Positions 1 to 9,253 are shown, numbered from the stretch's first letter. The stretch is 64,000 bases of DNA from JANMDN01 sp031376285 (GCA_031376285.1 JANMDN010000066.1:1-64000), one strand, 5' to 3'. Notes: generated by a model not told the origin, from the letters alone. A program made the numbers and translations.

Positions 1-117
1 CCTGCCCCCCGCCGGGGGCGGGGGTGGGCTACGTACACCTGTGCGCCCTCCCCGCGCACGGGGCGTCGCCCCCCCGGGGGGGGGGGGCCCCCGTGCCCCA
101 CCCCCGACGGGTGATCG
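1..117. other. G/C homopolymer-rich edge, no gene
   Basis: This stretch is made of C and G runs, including about 12 consecutive G at 76-87 flanked by C runs. Complementary blocks CACGGGG and CCCCGTG around the runs could fold into a strong hairpin just past the stop of the nitroreductase gene. It could be a terminator, but such composition at a window edge is also typical of poor assembly. I see no coding sequence. Confidence 0.5.
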
Positions 118-1128
118 CTACGACAGGTACTTGCTGGTGTCGATCCCGTGCTCGCGCATGATGCGATCGAAGGTCTCGCGCATCTCCTCGGGATAGTCCG
201 GCAGTTCCCCACGAGCGATCAGCGCCTCAGCGCGAGCACGGATGTTTGGGCCGAAGTCCCAGTCGTCATCTTGCATCAGGCGCGCGATCTCGCGCTCGGG
301 CCAGCTGACAACACCCGGATCGCGACCGAAGCGGGCGGCGAGCTGATCGATCTCGTCGAAGCGTCCATCGGTCGGACCCTGCTCCTGGATGAGCCCTTTC
401 TCGGCCAGAACGGCGGCGACCTCTGGATCCGATGGCAGCGGGGTTCCATAGCGGTCACGGTGATAGAGGCGCTCGAACTTCAGTCGTGGCCGCTGCCCTC
501 CGGCCTTCGCATCCTCGAGGGGGTACCCGATGGCGTGAGCCCACGTGAACTTGAGGTTTGGGGGCAGCTCGAAAGCCTTCTCGACCCCGCCGGGTTTACG
601 TCCGAACGCCAGGAGGCAGTTGCCGAGCCCGAGTGAGACGCTCGCCGTCAGTGCGTTTGCCACGGCCTGGCCGCTTTCGAAGCGCAGCAGCGTGTCGGTC
701 CGCTCGATCGGAAAGCTCATGAGGCGCGGCACGGTCTGGGTCATCGTGAACTCGTAGTTCCACCCGTGGTACTTCGTCGACGCGCCCGCGAGCGCGAGCG
801 AGGAGATCCCGTCGTTTGCCCGGCCGTACCAAGCGTGGAGGTTCGTCAACCAAAACACCACGTGCGAACACTGGTTGATCATCTGGACGTTAAAGCCCGA
901 GACGCACTCCTCGATCTCGTCCCACAGCTCACAGCTGTCTTTGGTCACCACAATGGCCTCGGTGGCGTTGATATTGCCCTGACACGACGAGAACCGCGCC
1001 GCTTGGAGCAGCATCTCGATCTTCCAATCCTCAACCCGACGCTCGGGATCGAAGTAGCGGATGCTGCGGCGGTTTCCGAGCGCTTGGAACACCGGAACAT
1101 CCGGAACACTGGACGAACTCAGCCCCAT
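118..1128 (-). CDS. Nitroreductase family protein
   Basis: A 336-residue protein with an N-terminal nitroreductase-type FMN-binding region. The opening 'ALGNRRSIRYFDPERRV' (about residues 16-32) carries the R-R-S-x-R motif that binds FMN phosphate in this family. The nitroreductase fold should occupy roughly residues 15-215. The following 120 residues are charged and helical and longer than in the usual 200-220 residue enzymes, so there is a C-terminal extension of unknown role. Such enzymes reduce nitro compounds, quinones or related substrates with NAD(P)H; the substrate here cannot be read from sequence. The ATG follows an A/G-rich run that can serve as ribosome-binding site. It is transcribed away from the diguanylate-cyclase gene beside it. 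Confidence 0.8.
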   Translation of the reverse strand: MGLSSSSVPDVPVFQALGNRRSIRYFDPERRVEDWKIEMLLQAARFSSCQGNINATEAIVVTKDSCELWDEIEECVSGFNVQMINQCSHVVFWLTNLHAWYGRANDGISSLALAGASTKYHGWNYEFTMTQTVPRLMSFPIERTDTLLRFESGQAVANALTASVSLGLGNCLLAFGRKPGGVEKAFELPPNLKFTWAHAIGYPLEDAKAGGQRPRLKFERLYHRDRYGTPLPSDPEVAAVLAEKGLIQEQGPTDGRFDEIDQLAARFGRDPGVVSWPEREIARLMQDDDWDFGPNIRARAEALIARGELPDYPEEMRETFDRIMREHGIDTSKYLS

Positions 1129-1195
1129 GACCCCCCCTTTATCTTGGCGTCGTTGACCCGCGTCGACAGCCTACCGCCGCGCCAACAAGGACTGA

Positions 1196-3019
1196 TCAGT
1201 GGGGCGCCAACGCTCCGAAACTGGACCGTGCTTGGCGGTCGCGATCGGTCGCGCGCCGGGGCGCGTCACTACCGGCGAGCAGGCGCTCCGCAGCCGCGAC
1301 GCAATCTTCGTCGAATTGCGCACCGGCGTTCGCGCGCAGCTCCTCGAGCGCCCATTCGATGCTCTGGCCGCTCCGGTACGGGCGATCGGCGGTCATCGCT
1401 TCGAAGGCATCGGCGACGAGCACGATGCGGGACTCAATCGGGATCTGGGCGCCGCTGAGGCCGTCGGGGTAGCCGGCTCCGTCGATGCGTTCGTGATGAT
1501 GGCGAATCCAGCGGGCGATCTCGTCGAGGCCAGCACCCTGGACGATGCGCTCACCAAGGGTCGAGTGGAGTTCCATGATGTCCATCTCGTCGCGCGTCAG
1601 GGCCCCGGGCTTGTGGAGGATCGAGTCCGCGACGCCGATCTTCCCGACGTCGTGCAGGAGCCCGGCCAGGCGTACACGCTCGACGTGCTCCGCGGCCAGG
1701 CCGAGTTCGATCGCGATCCGCGCTGCCACGTCGGAGACCATCTGGCAGTGGCTGCGAGTGTAGGAATCCTTGGCATCGACAGCGCGGGCAAGCGCCTCGG
1801 CGACCGCGCGCACGCGATCGGCCGCGACGGGCATCGCAAGCTCCAGCTCAGGGCTCCAAACGACGGTGTCGCCGGGGGTCGGCTTGGCGGCGATGAGCGC
1901 CCGGTCAGCCCGGCGGATCAGGACTTCTCGTTGCATACCGTCGACCCAGGGAGCGACACCGACCGCGACTGAGTTCCCCTCGGCAAGGCCGCCGCGTCGT
2001 ATGTGAGCTTGAACCGTCTGTGCCACCGCGGCCGCTTCTTGCTCGTCGAGACCACGCAGGATCATCGCGAACTCGTCGCCCCCGACCCGGTAGCCCTTGG
2101 ATCCGGGAAGATCGACGCTCGCGAACGTGCGCATCGCGTCGGCGAGTGCCAGAAGACGGGCATCGCCTGCGGTGTGGCCGTAGCGTTCGTTGGTCTCTTT
2201 GAGTCCGTCCAGATCGAGCAGGGCGAGCCAGAGCGTGGATTCGCCGTCGCCTGCGCGGACGGCCTTGGCGAGATCCTCGTGAAAGGCCCGGTGGTTCGAA
2301 AGCGACGTCAGGCTGTCGGTGCGTGCGACGTCTTCGAGGTGGGCGATGCGCGCAGACACCGCGGCGTCGGCCCGCTCTCGGTACATGCGCAGTCGGACGA
2401 TCACGAGTCCGACGAGGGTGATCCCGACCACCAGCGCCGCGATCGTCGCAAGGAGCCCGAGCCGTCGGGCCTGTTGGAGGCGCGCGAGGGCTCCGGAGAA
2501 GCCGGCGATCGCCTCCTGATTTCGTTCGTCCAGAATCGCGGTGATGCGGTCGTGGGCGTCGTCGATGTCGCCCACGAAAACGTCGACGTCCTGCGGAATG
2601 CCGACGTCAACAGCGGTGAACAGCTCGCGCATTGAGCTAGCGCTCAGGGCGTGGAGGTCGCCAAGCGTCTGCGCTGCCTCGCGATCCAGCCCCGTGTCCA
2701 CCCCATTGAGGCTCCTCAGTGCCTCCTCGAAACGAAGGCTCGCCGAGGTGAGCTGGGCCCGCACGATCGCATTCGGTTCGCGCGCGAAGTCGGCAATCGC
2801 GTCGCGCTCTGAGATCTCGGCGATCTGGATGTTCGAGTAGGCGGCGATGAGTCGCGCCTCCTCGGAAAACCGGTTCTCGGCAGCGTTCACGGCGCCCTGA
2901 GTCCAGAGCGCCACGATCGCGATCGTCAAAATCGCGAGAACGAGGCCGACAATCGTCGAGCGTTCGTTGGCCCGCGACGGAGCCTCCTCGAAGTGCGTGC
3001 GATCGCGGTCCCCTGACAT
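1196..3019 (-). CDS. Membrane-bound GGDEF/HD-GYP cyclic-di-GMP protein
   Basis: About 607 residues. Two membrane segments (about residues 21-42 and 180-205) enclose a helical extracytoplasmic sensor region of the four-helix type. A GGDEF domain follows (about 235-385) with an intact 'RVGGDEF' active site, so diguanylate cyclase activity is likely. No RxxD inhibitory site sits in the usual position before it. The C-terminal HD-GYP phosphodiesterase domain (about 405-590) has 'LLHDVGKIG' and 'HHERIDGAGYP', the metal-binding HD and GYP signatures. Synthesis and breakdown of cyclic-di-GMP could therefore be opposed in one protein. I chose the internal ATG giving 'MSGDRDRTHFEE' because the upstream extension looks non-coding. 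Confidence 0.88.
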   Translation of the reverse strand: MSGDRDRTHFEEAPSRANERSTIVGLVLAILTIAIVALWTQGAVNAAENRFSEEARLIAAYSNIQIAEISERDAIADFAREPNAIVRAQLTSASLRFEEALRSLNGVDTGLDREAAQTLGDLHALSASSMRELFTAVDVGIPQDVDVFVGDIDDAHDRITAILDERNQEAIAGFSGALARLQQARRLGLLATIAALVVGITLVGLVIVRLRMYRERADAAVSARIAHLEDVARTDSLTSLSNHRAFHEDLAKAVRAGDGESTLWLALLDLDGLKETNERYGHTAGDARLLALADAMRTFASVDLPGSKGYRVGGDEFAMILRGLDEQEAAAVAQTVQAHIRRGGLAEGNSVAVGVAPWVDGMQREVLIRRADRALIAAKPTPGDTVVWSPELELAMPVAADRVRAVAEALARAVDAKDSYTRSHCQMVSDVAARIAIELGLAAEHVERVRLAGLLHDVGKIGVADSILHKPGALTRDEMDIMELHSTLGERIVQGAGLDEIARWIRHHHERIDGAGYPDGLSGAQIPIESRIVLVADAFEAMTADRPYRSGQSIEWALEELRANAGAQFDEDCVAAAERLLAGSDAPRRATDRDRQARSSFGALAPH

Positions 3020-3147
3020 ATCGGAGATATCGGCCCGAATTTGAGTAGGCAGGAGGGCGACTCGCGCAGAATGAGGGGGGCGAGTTGCAACGAACGTTCG
3101 CGCCCTACCTTCCGGGGCCATCACGGGTCAAATTGGCGGGGTTCTCC

Positions 3148-4647
3148 TCATGACGCATGCGTGCGCAGCGGGGGCGCGTCGAGGGGGCAATAGGCGGTCG
3201 GCTGCTCCTCGTCTGCTGGGTCTTGCACGTCCGGGCGTCGCCCGACGATCGTGATCGCGGCGAGCAACCCTCCAGCCGCGCAGACCCCGGCTGATATCCA
3301 CATCCCCTTGCGAAATCCGGCGCTGAACGTCGTGGCGCTCTGGGCCGCGGCAGTCGAGATTCCTGCGAGCGTCGGAATGAGGGCAACCATCACCAGGCCA
3401 GCGACCCGCGCCACGGCATTGTTGATCGCCGACGAGACCCCCGCGCGATCCTCTCCCCCCGCGGTGAGGACCGTGGAGGTGAGCGGCGCGACCGTCAGTG
3501 TCAACCCGAGGCCGAGCGTCAGCACCCCGGGAAGCACAGTCGCCAGATACGACCCTTGCGGGCCGATTCGGGTGAGCAGCGCGAGCCCAATCGCGGCCAC
3601 CAGTGGGCCCAGGCTCATGGGCAGGCGCGGCCCGATTCGCTGGGCCAAGCGCCCAGCCCGTGCGGAGAGCAGCAGGAGCAGCACGGTCATCGGAACGAGC
3701 GCTGCACCCGCCTCGAGGGGCGAGTAGCCAACCACCCGCTGAAGCTCAATCGGCAGGAGAAACAGCGCACCCGCGAGGGCCGCGTACACGGCGAACGTCA
3801 CGCCGTTGGCCGCGCTGAACTGGCGCACCTTGAACATGGCGAGCGGCACGAGAGCATTCGGCCTACCCCGCTGACGCGCGACGAAAAGTCCGAGCGCCAC
3901 GACGGCGACGACGATCGAAAGTGAGACGACCGGAGCGCCCCAACCGATGCGCCCGCCCTCGGTGAGCCCGTAGGTGGCCAACGCAAGTCCGGTGGCGCTG
4001 AGAGCGACACCCGCGAAGTCGAGCCGGGCTCCATCCCGGTGAGGTGCCCTCGACTCGGGAACATGGCGTGCCGCGACCCACACCACGGCGGCGGCAATCG
4101 GCAGGTTGATCAAGAAGATCAGCCGCCACGACACCACGTCGATGAGGTACCCGCCGACAAACGGTCCAAGCGCGCCCGCGACGCCACCGAGACCCGACCA
4201 GGCGCCGACCGCGGCGCCTCGGTCCTCGGACCTGAAGCTCGCCTCGATGATCGCGAGGCTCCCCGGGGTGAGGAGCGCCCCACCGACGCCCTGAAGCGCC
4301 CGTGCGACTGTGAGCATCTCGACGTTCGGCGCCAACCCACACAGAAGCGATGCGACGGCAAACCACGACGCTCCGATCACGAAGATCCGTCGCCGCCCGT
4401 ACCGGTCGCCGAGGGCCCCGCCGAGCAGGAGCAGTCCGGCCAGCGTGAGCGCGTAGGCGTTGACCGTCCATTGCAGGCCGGCAAGGCCGGCGTCGAGGTC
4501 GCGACCGATCGAGGGAAGCGCGATGTTGACCACCGTCGCGTCGAGAAACGCCATGCCAGAACCGAGCACCGTCGCGAGCAGCACCCAGCGGCCAGCCGCC
4601 GAGCGGTAGCGCAGCCGCGGGCCGAAGGTGGCGTCATCGGTACCCAT
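3148..4647 (-). CDS. MFS drug exporter, DHA2 (EmrB/QacA) type
   Basis: A 499-residue hydrophobic protein with the length and motifs of 14-helix proton-driven drug exporters. Helix 1 has 'FLDATVVNIALPSIG', the classic DHA2 signature. Loop 2-3 has 'GALGDRYGRRRIF', the MFS motif A. 'WRLIFLINLPI' near residue 170 is the motif specific to DHA2 proteins. It probably exports toxic organic cations or antibiotics; the substrate is unknown. The gene ends about 130 bases before the start of the cyclic-di-GMP gene on the same strand. There is no adjacent TetR or MarR regulator, which is unusual for this class. Confidence 0.88.
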   Translation of the reverse strand: MGTDDATFGPRLRYRSAAGRWVLLATVLGSGMAFLDATVVNIALPSIGRDLDAGLAGLQWTVNAYALTLAGLLLLGGALGDRYGRRRIFVIGASWFAVASLLCGLAPNVEMLTVARALQGVGGALLTPGSLAIIEASFRSEDRGAAVGAWSGLGGVAGALGPFVGGYLIDVVSWRLIFLINLPIAAAVVWVAARHVPESRAPHRDGARLDFAGVALSATGLALATYGLTEGGRIGWGAPVVSLSIVVAVVALGLFVARQRGRPNALVPLAMFKVRQFSAANGVTFAVYAALAGALFLLPIELQRVVGYSPLEAGAALVPMTVLLLLLSARAGRLAQRIGPRLPMSLGPLVAAIGLALLTRIGPQGSYLATVLPGVLTLGLGLTLTVAPLTSTVLTAGGEDRAGVSSAINNAVARVAGLVMVALIPTLAGISTAAAQSATTFSAGFRKGMWISAGVCAAGGLLAAITIVGRRPDVQDPADEEQPTAYCPLDAPPLRTHAS

Positions 4648-4716
4648 CGCGGGAGCCTAACGCCGCCAGCCCGGCCTCCCGCGAGCATCCGACGGTGACG
4701 CCCGTGCCGTCGGTGA

Positions 4717-4872
4717 CTGATCGTTGCCACCGACGACTGCCGAGCCACCACCGATGAACTCAAGGCGAAGGGCATCGAGTTCAGCCAAGAGCGAATGGAG
4801 CGTCACTACGGCAGCGATGCCGGCTTCCGCGATCCTTCGGGCAACCAGATCCGGATGGTCCAGCCCGCGTAG
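4717..4872 (+). pseudogene. C-terminal remnant of a VOC (glyoxalase-fold) protein
   Basis: Reading 4717-4872 gives about 51 residues ending in a stop. They contain 'VATDDCRATTDELKAKGIEF' and later 'GFRDPSGNQIRMVQ'. This is the typical last third of a VOC/glyoxalase-like protein, including the conserved F-x-D-P-x-G-N turn. An in-frame stop at 4714-4716 and no recognisable N-terminal half show that the gene is decayed. The missing part would lie where the oppositely oriented MFS gene now starts, so a deletion or insertion removed it. Confidence 0.7.
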
Positions 4873-4974
4873 CGGCGGATCCGCACCCCGGCGTTACGTT
4901 GTCCTGCGGTCCTGCGGGCCGTCTGGCAGCATCCGCGATCAAGACGCAAGCCCTCGAATCAACGGAGTGACGAG

Positions 4975-7134
4975 ATGGATCGCCTGACGTACTACGTGAC
5001 GCACCACCGACGTATCGTGATCGGGATTTGGATCGCCCTAACGTTGTTTGGCGTGTTTGCCTCTATCCAGGTCTCGACTCGCTGGCTGGAGAAGTTTTCG
5101 ATTCCGGGCGAGTCCGCCTACGAGGCAAACCAGCGTGCGCTGGTCAAGCTCGGCAATGGCGAGATCCAACCCTTTGTTGCGGTGCTGAAGTCCGATGGTG
5201 ACGTGACAACAACACCCGGGGTGAAGGAAGCCATCGACGCAGCCGCCGCGACGACCCCTAGAGCGCGGGTGAATTCGTTCTTCAACACGGGCGACAGCGT
5301 CTTTGTCTCTCCAGATCGACACGTGACATTCGCGACGATCTATCCCGCCGGCGCGGCGACCTTTGAACTCGTCCCGAGCGCGCCGACTGTCGCAGCCCTG
5401 AAAGCCGCGGCTCCACCCGGAGTCGAGACGAGCCTGACGGGAATCGTTCCGCTGTTTGCCGAGGCTAGTGAGAGCGGGGACGCAGGCGGCGGACCGAACG
5501 TCCTCATCGAGGCACTCATCGGTGGTATTGGGGCGCTCGTCATCCTGCTCTTTACCTTCGGCACCCTTCCGGCCGTCGCGATGCCGCTCGTCGTCGCGGT
5601 CGCGGCGATCCTCAACAGCTTTACCCTGATCTGGCTGATGACCTACATCACCGACGTGTCGCTGGTCGTGCAATTCCTGGCGATCTTCGTCGGTCTTGGC
5701 ATTGCGATCGACTACGCGCTTCTCGTGATCTTTCGCTTCCGTGAAGAGCTCCGCCACGGCGCCGATCGCGATACGGCGATCCGCGAAACGATGCGACATT
5801 CTGGGCGGTCGGTCATCATCTCCGGCTCGACCGTCGCCGTCGGTCTCATCAGCATGGTCATCATCCCGTTGCCCTTCATCCGTTCGATCGGAATCGCCGG
5901 AATGATCATCCCGGTGGTCTCCGTGATCGCGGCGATCACCCTGCTCCCAGCCCTGCTGTACTCGCTCGGCCCGCGCATCAACCGCCTCCGTGTCATGCCG
6001 AAGCGACTTGTCGAGGGAAACGACGACCCGGAGTCCGGCTTCTGGAACCGCTGGGGACAGACGGTGATGCGTCGCCCCGTGCCGGTGGCCGCGATTGGTC
6101 TCGCGATCGTCGGCGTGCTGCTCTTCTACGGCGTCCAGCTCAATCCGAGTGATGCTCAGGCCAAGGATCTCCCCGGCGCTGGCCAGGCACACGTGGGCTA
6201 CACGACCCTCACGGATGCCGGCATTTCCCCTGGGGTCGTCAAGCCGTTCCAGATCGTTGTCGAGGGTGATGGCGCCTCCGGCGACCTTCAGCCGGTCGTG
6301 AGTGCGATCAAGAAGACGCCGGGCGTCGCAGGCGCGTTTGTCTCACCACAAAGCAAGAAACCAGGCTTTGCCCTTATCGAGGCCTACCCCTCCGCGGACG
6401 GGTCGGCGAAGCCCACGAGGGAGACGATCAAGCGCCTGAAGAACGAAACGATCCCGGCGGCGGCAAGTGGTCTCACCAACACAACGCTGACCCTTGCCGG
6501 CATACCACCTGAGGAGCGGGAGTTCATCAAGGCCGCGTACGGAACCTTCCCGTGGGTGCTCCTTGTCGTGATCGTTCTGACCTACATCCTGCTTGCCAGG
6601 GCATTCCGCTCGTTGCTGCTGCCGTTGAAGGCCGTGATCTTGAACTTGGTCTCGCTGGTGGCCGCGTACGGCGTCATCGTGTTCATCTTCCAGCAGGGGC
6701 ACGGCAGCCAAGCGATCTGGAACGTTCCGTCAACCGATTCGATCATCTCCTGGATTCCGCTGATGATCTTTGCCTTCCTCTACGGACTCTCGATGGACTA
6801 CGAGGTCTTCATGCTCACTCGCATGCGCGAGGCATACGACGAGACCGGAGATACGTCCAAGGCGGTCTCGCTCGGGTTGGCCCGAACCGGGAAGCTCGTC
6901 ACGAGCGCCGCACTCGTCCTGATGTTCGCGTTCTTTGTCCTTTCGACCCAGCCCGGGACCGACATCAAGCAGTTCGGTATCGGCCTCGCGGCCGGAATCA
7001 TCATCGACGCGACCGTGATCCGAGCGCTCCTCGTTCCGGCGATCATGCGCCTCATGGGCAAATGGAACTGGTGGCTCCCTGCATGGGCCGCACGGCTCCT
7101 GCGCGTTGCCCCAAGTGAGCTGCGAAGCGCGTAG
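4975..7134 (+). CDS. MMPL family RND transporter
   Basis: A 719-residue protein of the MMPL/YdfJ branch of the RND superfamily. It has two repeats, each with one N-terminal helix, a large external loop and a bundle of five or six helices (12 in total). Family motifs are 'GLGIAIDYALLVIFRFREEL' near residue 243 and 'YGLSMDYEVFMLTRMREAY' near 604, with the conserved Asp-Tyr pairs of the proton relay. MMPL proteins export lipids or hydrophobic compounds, or confer resistance; the cargo here is unknown. The start is supported by an upstream 'ACGGAGTGACGAG'. It is followed after two bases by a broken DUF4287 gene. Confidence 0.88.
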   Translation: MDRLTYYVTHHRRIVIGIWIALTLFGVFASIQVSTRWLEKFSIPGESAYEANQRALVKLGNGEIQPFVAVLKSDGDVTTTPGVKEAIDAAAATTPRARVNSFFNTGDSVFVSPDRHVTFATIYPAGAATFELVPSAPTVAALKAAAPPGVETSLTGIVPLFAEASESGDAGGGPNVLIEALIGGIGALVILLFTFGTLPAVAMPLVVAVAAILNSFTLIWLMTYITDVSLVVQFLAIFVGLGIAIDYALLVIFRFREELRHGADRDTAIRETMRHSGRSVIISGSTVAVGLISMVIIPLPFIRSIGIAGMIIPVVSVIAAITLLPALLYSLGPRINRLRVMPKRLVEGNDDPESGFWNRWGQTVMRRPVPVAAIGLAIVGVLLFYGVQLNPSDAQAKDLPGAGQAHVGYTTLTDAGISPGVVKPFQIVVEGDGASGDLQPVVSAIKKTPGVAGAFVSPQSKKPGFALIEAYPSADGSAKPTRETIKRLKNETIPAAASGLTNTTLTLAGIPPEEREFIKAAYGTFPWVLLVVIVLTYILLARAFRSLLLPLKAVILNLVSLVAAYGVIVFIFQQGHGSQAIWNVPSTDSIISWIPLMIFAFLYGLSMDYEVFMLTRMREAYDETGDTSKAVSLGLARTGKLVTSAALVLMFAFFVLSTQPGTDIKQFGIGLAAGIIIDATVIRALLVPAIMRLMGKWNWWLPAWAARLLRVAPSELRSA

Positions 7135-7136
7135 TC

Positions 7137-7373
7137 GTGGCTGAAACGGTGAAAGGGCCGGCCTCGTACTTCCCCTCGATCGAGGCACGTACGGCCGGCC
7201 CATCGCCGAGTGGAAGGCCCTCATCCGCTCGTCGCCGCTCTCGAAGCGCATGGAGATCGTCAACTGGCTGAAGGCCGAAGCACGGGATGGGCCACGGTCG
7301 CGCGAACGCCCTCGTCGGCACACACTCCAAGACGGCGTACATCCCTAAGAAACGGGAAACGCTGCGCTGCTAG
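7137..7373 (+). pseudogene. Frameshifted DUF4287 protein gene
   Basis: Three reading-frame segments together spell a DUF4287 domain. 'VAETVKGPASYFPSIEAR' from a GTG at 7137 is followed, one frame over, by 'YGRPIAEWKALIRSSPLSKR' and 'MEIVNWLKAE'. Back in the first frame comes 'HGMGHGRANALVG'. A missing base near 7188 and an extra base near 7279 break the frame; read as is, the first frame stops early. The gene is either dead or the two indels are sequence errors. A perfect 9-base inverted repeat (GGGCCGGCC ... GGCCGGCCC, 7155-7163 and 7193-7201) lies in it. Its stop overlaps that of the opposite gene in a shared CTAG. Confidence 0.7.
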
Positions 7374-7843
7374 AAGCCGAAACGAACGTCGGTGAAGTAC
7401 CACAGGCTGGACGTGTACCAGAGCCCTACAAGCGACGTGAACAGGGTTCCGCCCGCGACCGGGAGAACCCAGCCCGGGTAGCGATGATCGCGCACAAACA
7501 GGATCTTCGCGGCGAAGACGCCGTAGAAGAACGACCCAAGCAAGGAATGGACCAGCACGCGGGTGGTGGTGGTCTGAAACCCGAGAATGAACACACAATG
7601 AAAAACGACCGGGAGCGTGACCAGAAGCGCCAAGCGCCCCGACCAGCGGTGAATGCGGGCCACCACCTTCCCGTCCAAACGGATAATCGGCTTCAGCCGC
7701 CCGTAGATCCGCGCCGCCGTCACCACTTGCACCAAGGCAAGCACGATCGCGATGGTGGCTAACCAGGCCTTCGCGGCGATCGGAGCGGTGAACACCGACT
7801 TGAGAAGTCGCTCGTAGCTGGAGCCGACGTCCAGTGGCCACAT
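7370..7843 (-). CDS. DUF6529-type cytochrome-b-like membrane protein
   Basis: A 157-residue protein with about four membrane helices and four histidines placed in or beside them: 'ARIHRWSGRLALL', 'VVFHCVFILGF', 'VLVHSLLGSFFYG' and 'VRDHRYPGW'. This pattern suits a heme-b-binding four-helix protein of the cytochrome b561/ferric-reductase kind. I recognise it as DUF6529-like. It starts 3 bases after the stop of the cytochrome c gene upstream, so the two are almost certainly co-transcribed. A membrane electron-transfer pair passing electrons between quinone or periplasm and the c-type cytochrome is a reasonable inference. Confidence 0.75.
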   Translation of the reverse strand: MWPLDVGSSYERLLKSVFTAPIAAKAWLATIAIVLALVQVVTAARIYGRLKPIIRLDGKVVARIHRWSGRLALLVTLPVVFHCVFILGFQTTTTRVLVHSLLGSFFYGVFAAKILFVRDHRYPGWVLPVAGGTLFTSLVGLWYTSSLWYFTDVRFGF

Positions 7844-7846
7844 CCG

Positions 7847-8491
7847 CTATCCCCCTCCCGGCTTGGCGAGCACGTTGGCGGCCAGGTAGGCCAGGATGTC
7901 TTCCAGGGTCTCGCCGCTCGCGAGGCCGGCGGGCATCGCGCCCTGGCCCTGGCTGACGATCCCCCGGATCTGATCTGGCGCGAGGACGCCGCCAGCCAGG
8001 CGCGGCCCGGCCCCTCCTGCGCCGTCGGTGCCGTGGCATCCGGAGCAGTCCTTGGTGAAGGCGATGCTGCCGCGATAGACGTCGCCTGTCAGCGCTTCGG
8101 AGACGCCACCGTTTGCCAGGATCGTCTTGAGATAGCCCAGGACGTCAGTTTCCTCCTGGGCAGTCAAGAGTCCACCCGGCATCACGCCCTTGCCGACCCG
8201 AATTCGGCTTTGAGCAGTGGCCAAGCTCACCGCGGCGCCGTCCAACTTCGGGCCAACGCCACCTTCGGCGCTCGCGCCGTGGCAGCCCGCGCAGCTCTTG
8301 GCGAATACCTGCTTCCCGACGACCGGATCGCCGGTCACGATCGAGGCTCCGGCGGCCAACTTCGGGGCCGATCGGGAGAAGGGGTGGGCCTTGGCAAGTC
8401 CGAAGATGATGCCGGAGACCCCGAGCAGCAGCGCCAGCGGCCTCAGAATCAGCAGCGCACCGCGTTGACCGGAAGGCCTATCGGCGGACAT
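7847..8491 (-). CDS. Membrane-anchored diheme cytochrome c
   Basis: A 214-residue protein with an N-terminal membrane anchor (about residues 12-32) and two class-I cytochrome c domains. Heme attachment sites are C67-A-G-C-H71 and C149-S-G-C-H153. Each is followed by a 'GxMPxGL' segment (about residues 104 and 197) with the methionine expected as sixth heme-iron ligand. The hemes should lie outside the membrane. The gene is followed by the DUF6529 protein with a 3-base gap. Domain arrangement resembles the diheme c-type subunits of oxygen-linked electron chains, but no oxidase subunit is in the window. Confidence 0.9.
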   Translation of the reverse strand: MSADRPSGQRGALLILRPLALLLGVSGIIFGLAKAHPFSRSAPKLAAGASIVTGDPVVGKQVFAKSCAGCHGASAEGGVGPKLDGAAVSLATAQSRIRVGKGVMPGGLLTAQEETDVLGYLKTILANGGVSEALTGDVYRGSIAFTKDCSGCHGTDGAGGAGPRLAGGVLAPDQIRGIVSQGQGAMPAGLASGETLEDILAYLAANVLAKPGGG

Positions 8492-8913
8492 CTGGCGCCA
8501 TCATGGGTGCGATCATCGGACATCCCATCGAAGGGAGCGTCGGCCTTGGGTGAACCCGGTCTGTGTCGGGACTCCGGGCGGAGGCTAACTGACGTCGCCC
8601 GCCGGTGCGAGTCGGCGTCCGGACATGATCGGCCGGGGCGGCACCAAACATCAACGGGCAGTCCGTGAAATCGGCTCGCTGAGAGGGAGGCTCGCACTCG
8701 CCAAGAACTCCGCCCCCCGTTGGGCCTGCGCCACGGGCTCGGCGGTGCGGTCGACGCGGGTCAGGCGAGAAGACTCAAGGAGCCGTGCTCTGTCCCCAAC
8801 CGAACCCCAACTGAGGGAGTTCACGGGACGGACGAAGGATCGCCGCCACGCTGACCGCTTGAAGGTGGCGACTCACCGATCTCGCGTCGGCCCGGACGAC
8901 TGAACGGCCCGAA
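8492..8913. other. Intergenic, nothing recognised
   Basis: About 420 bases between the start of the cytochrome c gene and the end of the small membrane-protein gene. Both neighbours are read leftward. Short open frames occur on both strands, but none has a plausible ribosome-binding site or recognisable product. No stress-type promoter was found here. Confidence 0.5.
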
Positions 8914-9084
8914 TTAGAACCACTTACCTCGTGCGAAGCCTCCGAATGCCATGAGCCCGACGAGGGCGATGATGATTCCGAGCCATCCGTTTCCGAAGAT
9001 GGCGACCAGGACGCCGACGAGCACGATGATGCCGCCGAGTCCGATGCCCATGCTGCTGTCGCGGTTTCTGCCTTGCGTTGCCAT
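8914..9084 (-). CDS. 56-residue two-helix membrane protein, copy 1
   Basis: A short gene with a strong ribosome-binding site (GAGAAGGAGA) before its ATG. The product has two glycine-rich hydrophobic helices: 'GLGGIIVLVGVLVAIFGN', then 'WLGIIIALVGLMAFGG', ending in a basic 'FARGKWF'. A paralogue of exactly the same length is at 44743-44913. The two also share a GTTT...GGGTA promoter and a conserved structured leader. Function is unknown. The promoter and the company of a universal stress protein suggest a membrane role under stress. I do not recognise a named family. Confidence 0.8.
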   Translation of the reverse strand: MATQGRNRDSSMGIGLGGIIVLVGVLVAIFGNGWLGIIIALVGLMAFGGFARGKWF

Positions 9085-9250
9085 TTCAGTCTCCTTCTCG
9101 GTGCGGGTTGCGAAACGGGCCTCAGGCCCAACGTGCAGGAGCGAGATACCGGCCTCGGAGTGACTTCACGGCTCGGCGCCTCGCTGATGTTCCACTGGGC
9201 GGGAGAACCGGGCGGTGACCCCTTCCCTGCGGCCACCGCCCGTACCGCCG
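9085..9250 (-). promoter_or_regulatory. Conserved structured 5' leader (copy 1)
   Basis: The transcript from the promoter at 9254-9279 would carry a leader of about 160 bases before the 56-residue protein. It begins with a perfect 9-base-pair stem, CGGGCGGTG (9242-9234) with CACCGCCCG (9217-9209), around a 16-base loop. A shared GGTT follows, then blocks near 'ATCAGCGAGGC' and 'TCACTCCG'. The same arrangement lies before the paralogue at 44914-45050, with two Watson-Crick pairs replaced by G-U pairs. This supports a functional RNA structure. Confidence 0.65.
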
Positions 9251-9253
9251 TTC

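Noticed and set aside
1..117. Terminator or structured element at the left edge
   Set aside because: The G/C homopolymers allow many foldings, and the position at the window edge makes assembly artefact equally likely. Reported only as low-complexity sequence.
5038..6192. A 384-residue open frame opposite the MMPL gene
   Set aside because: Composition is extreme in charged residues and it lies wholly within a well-supported transporter gene.
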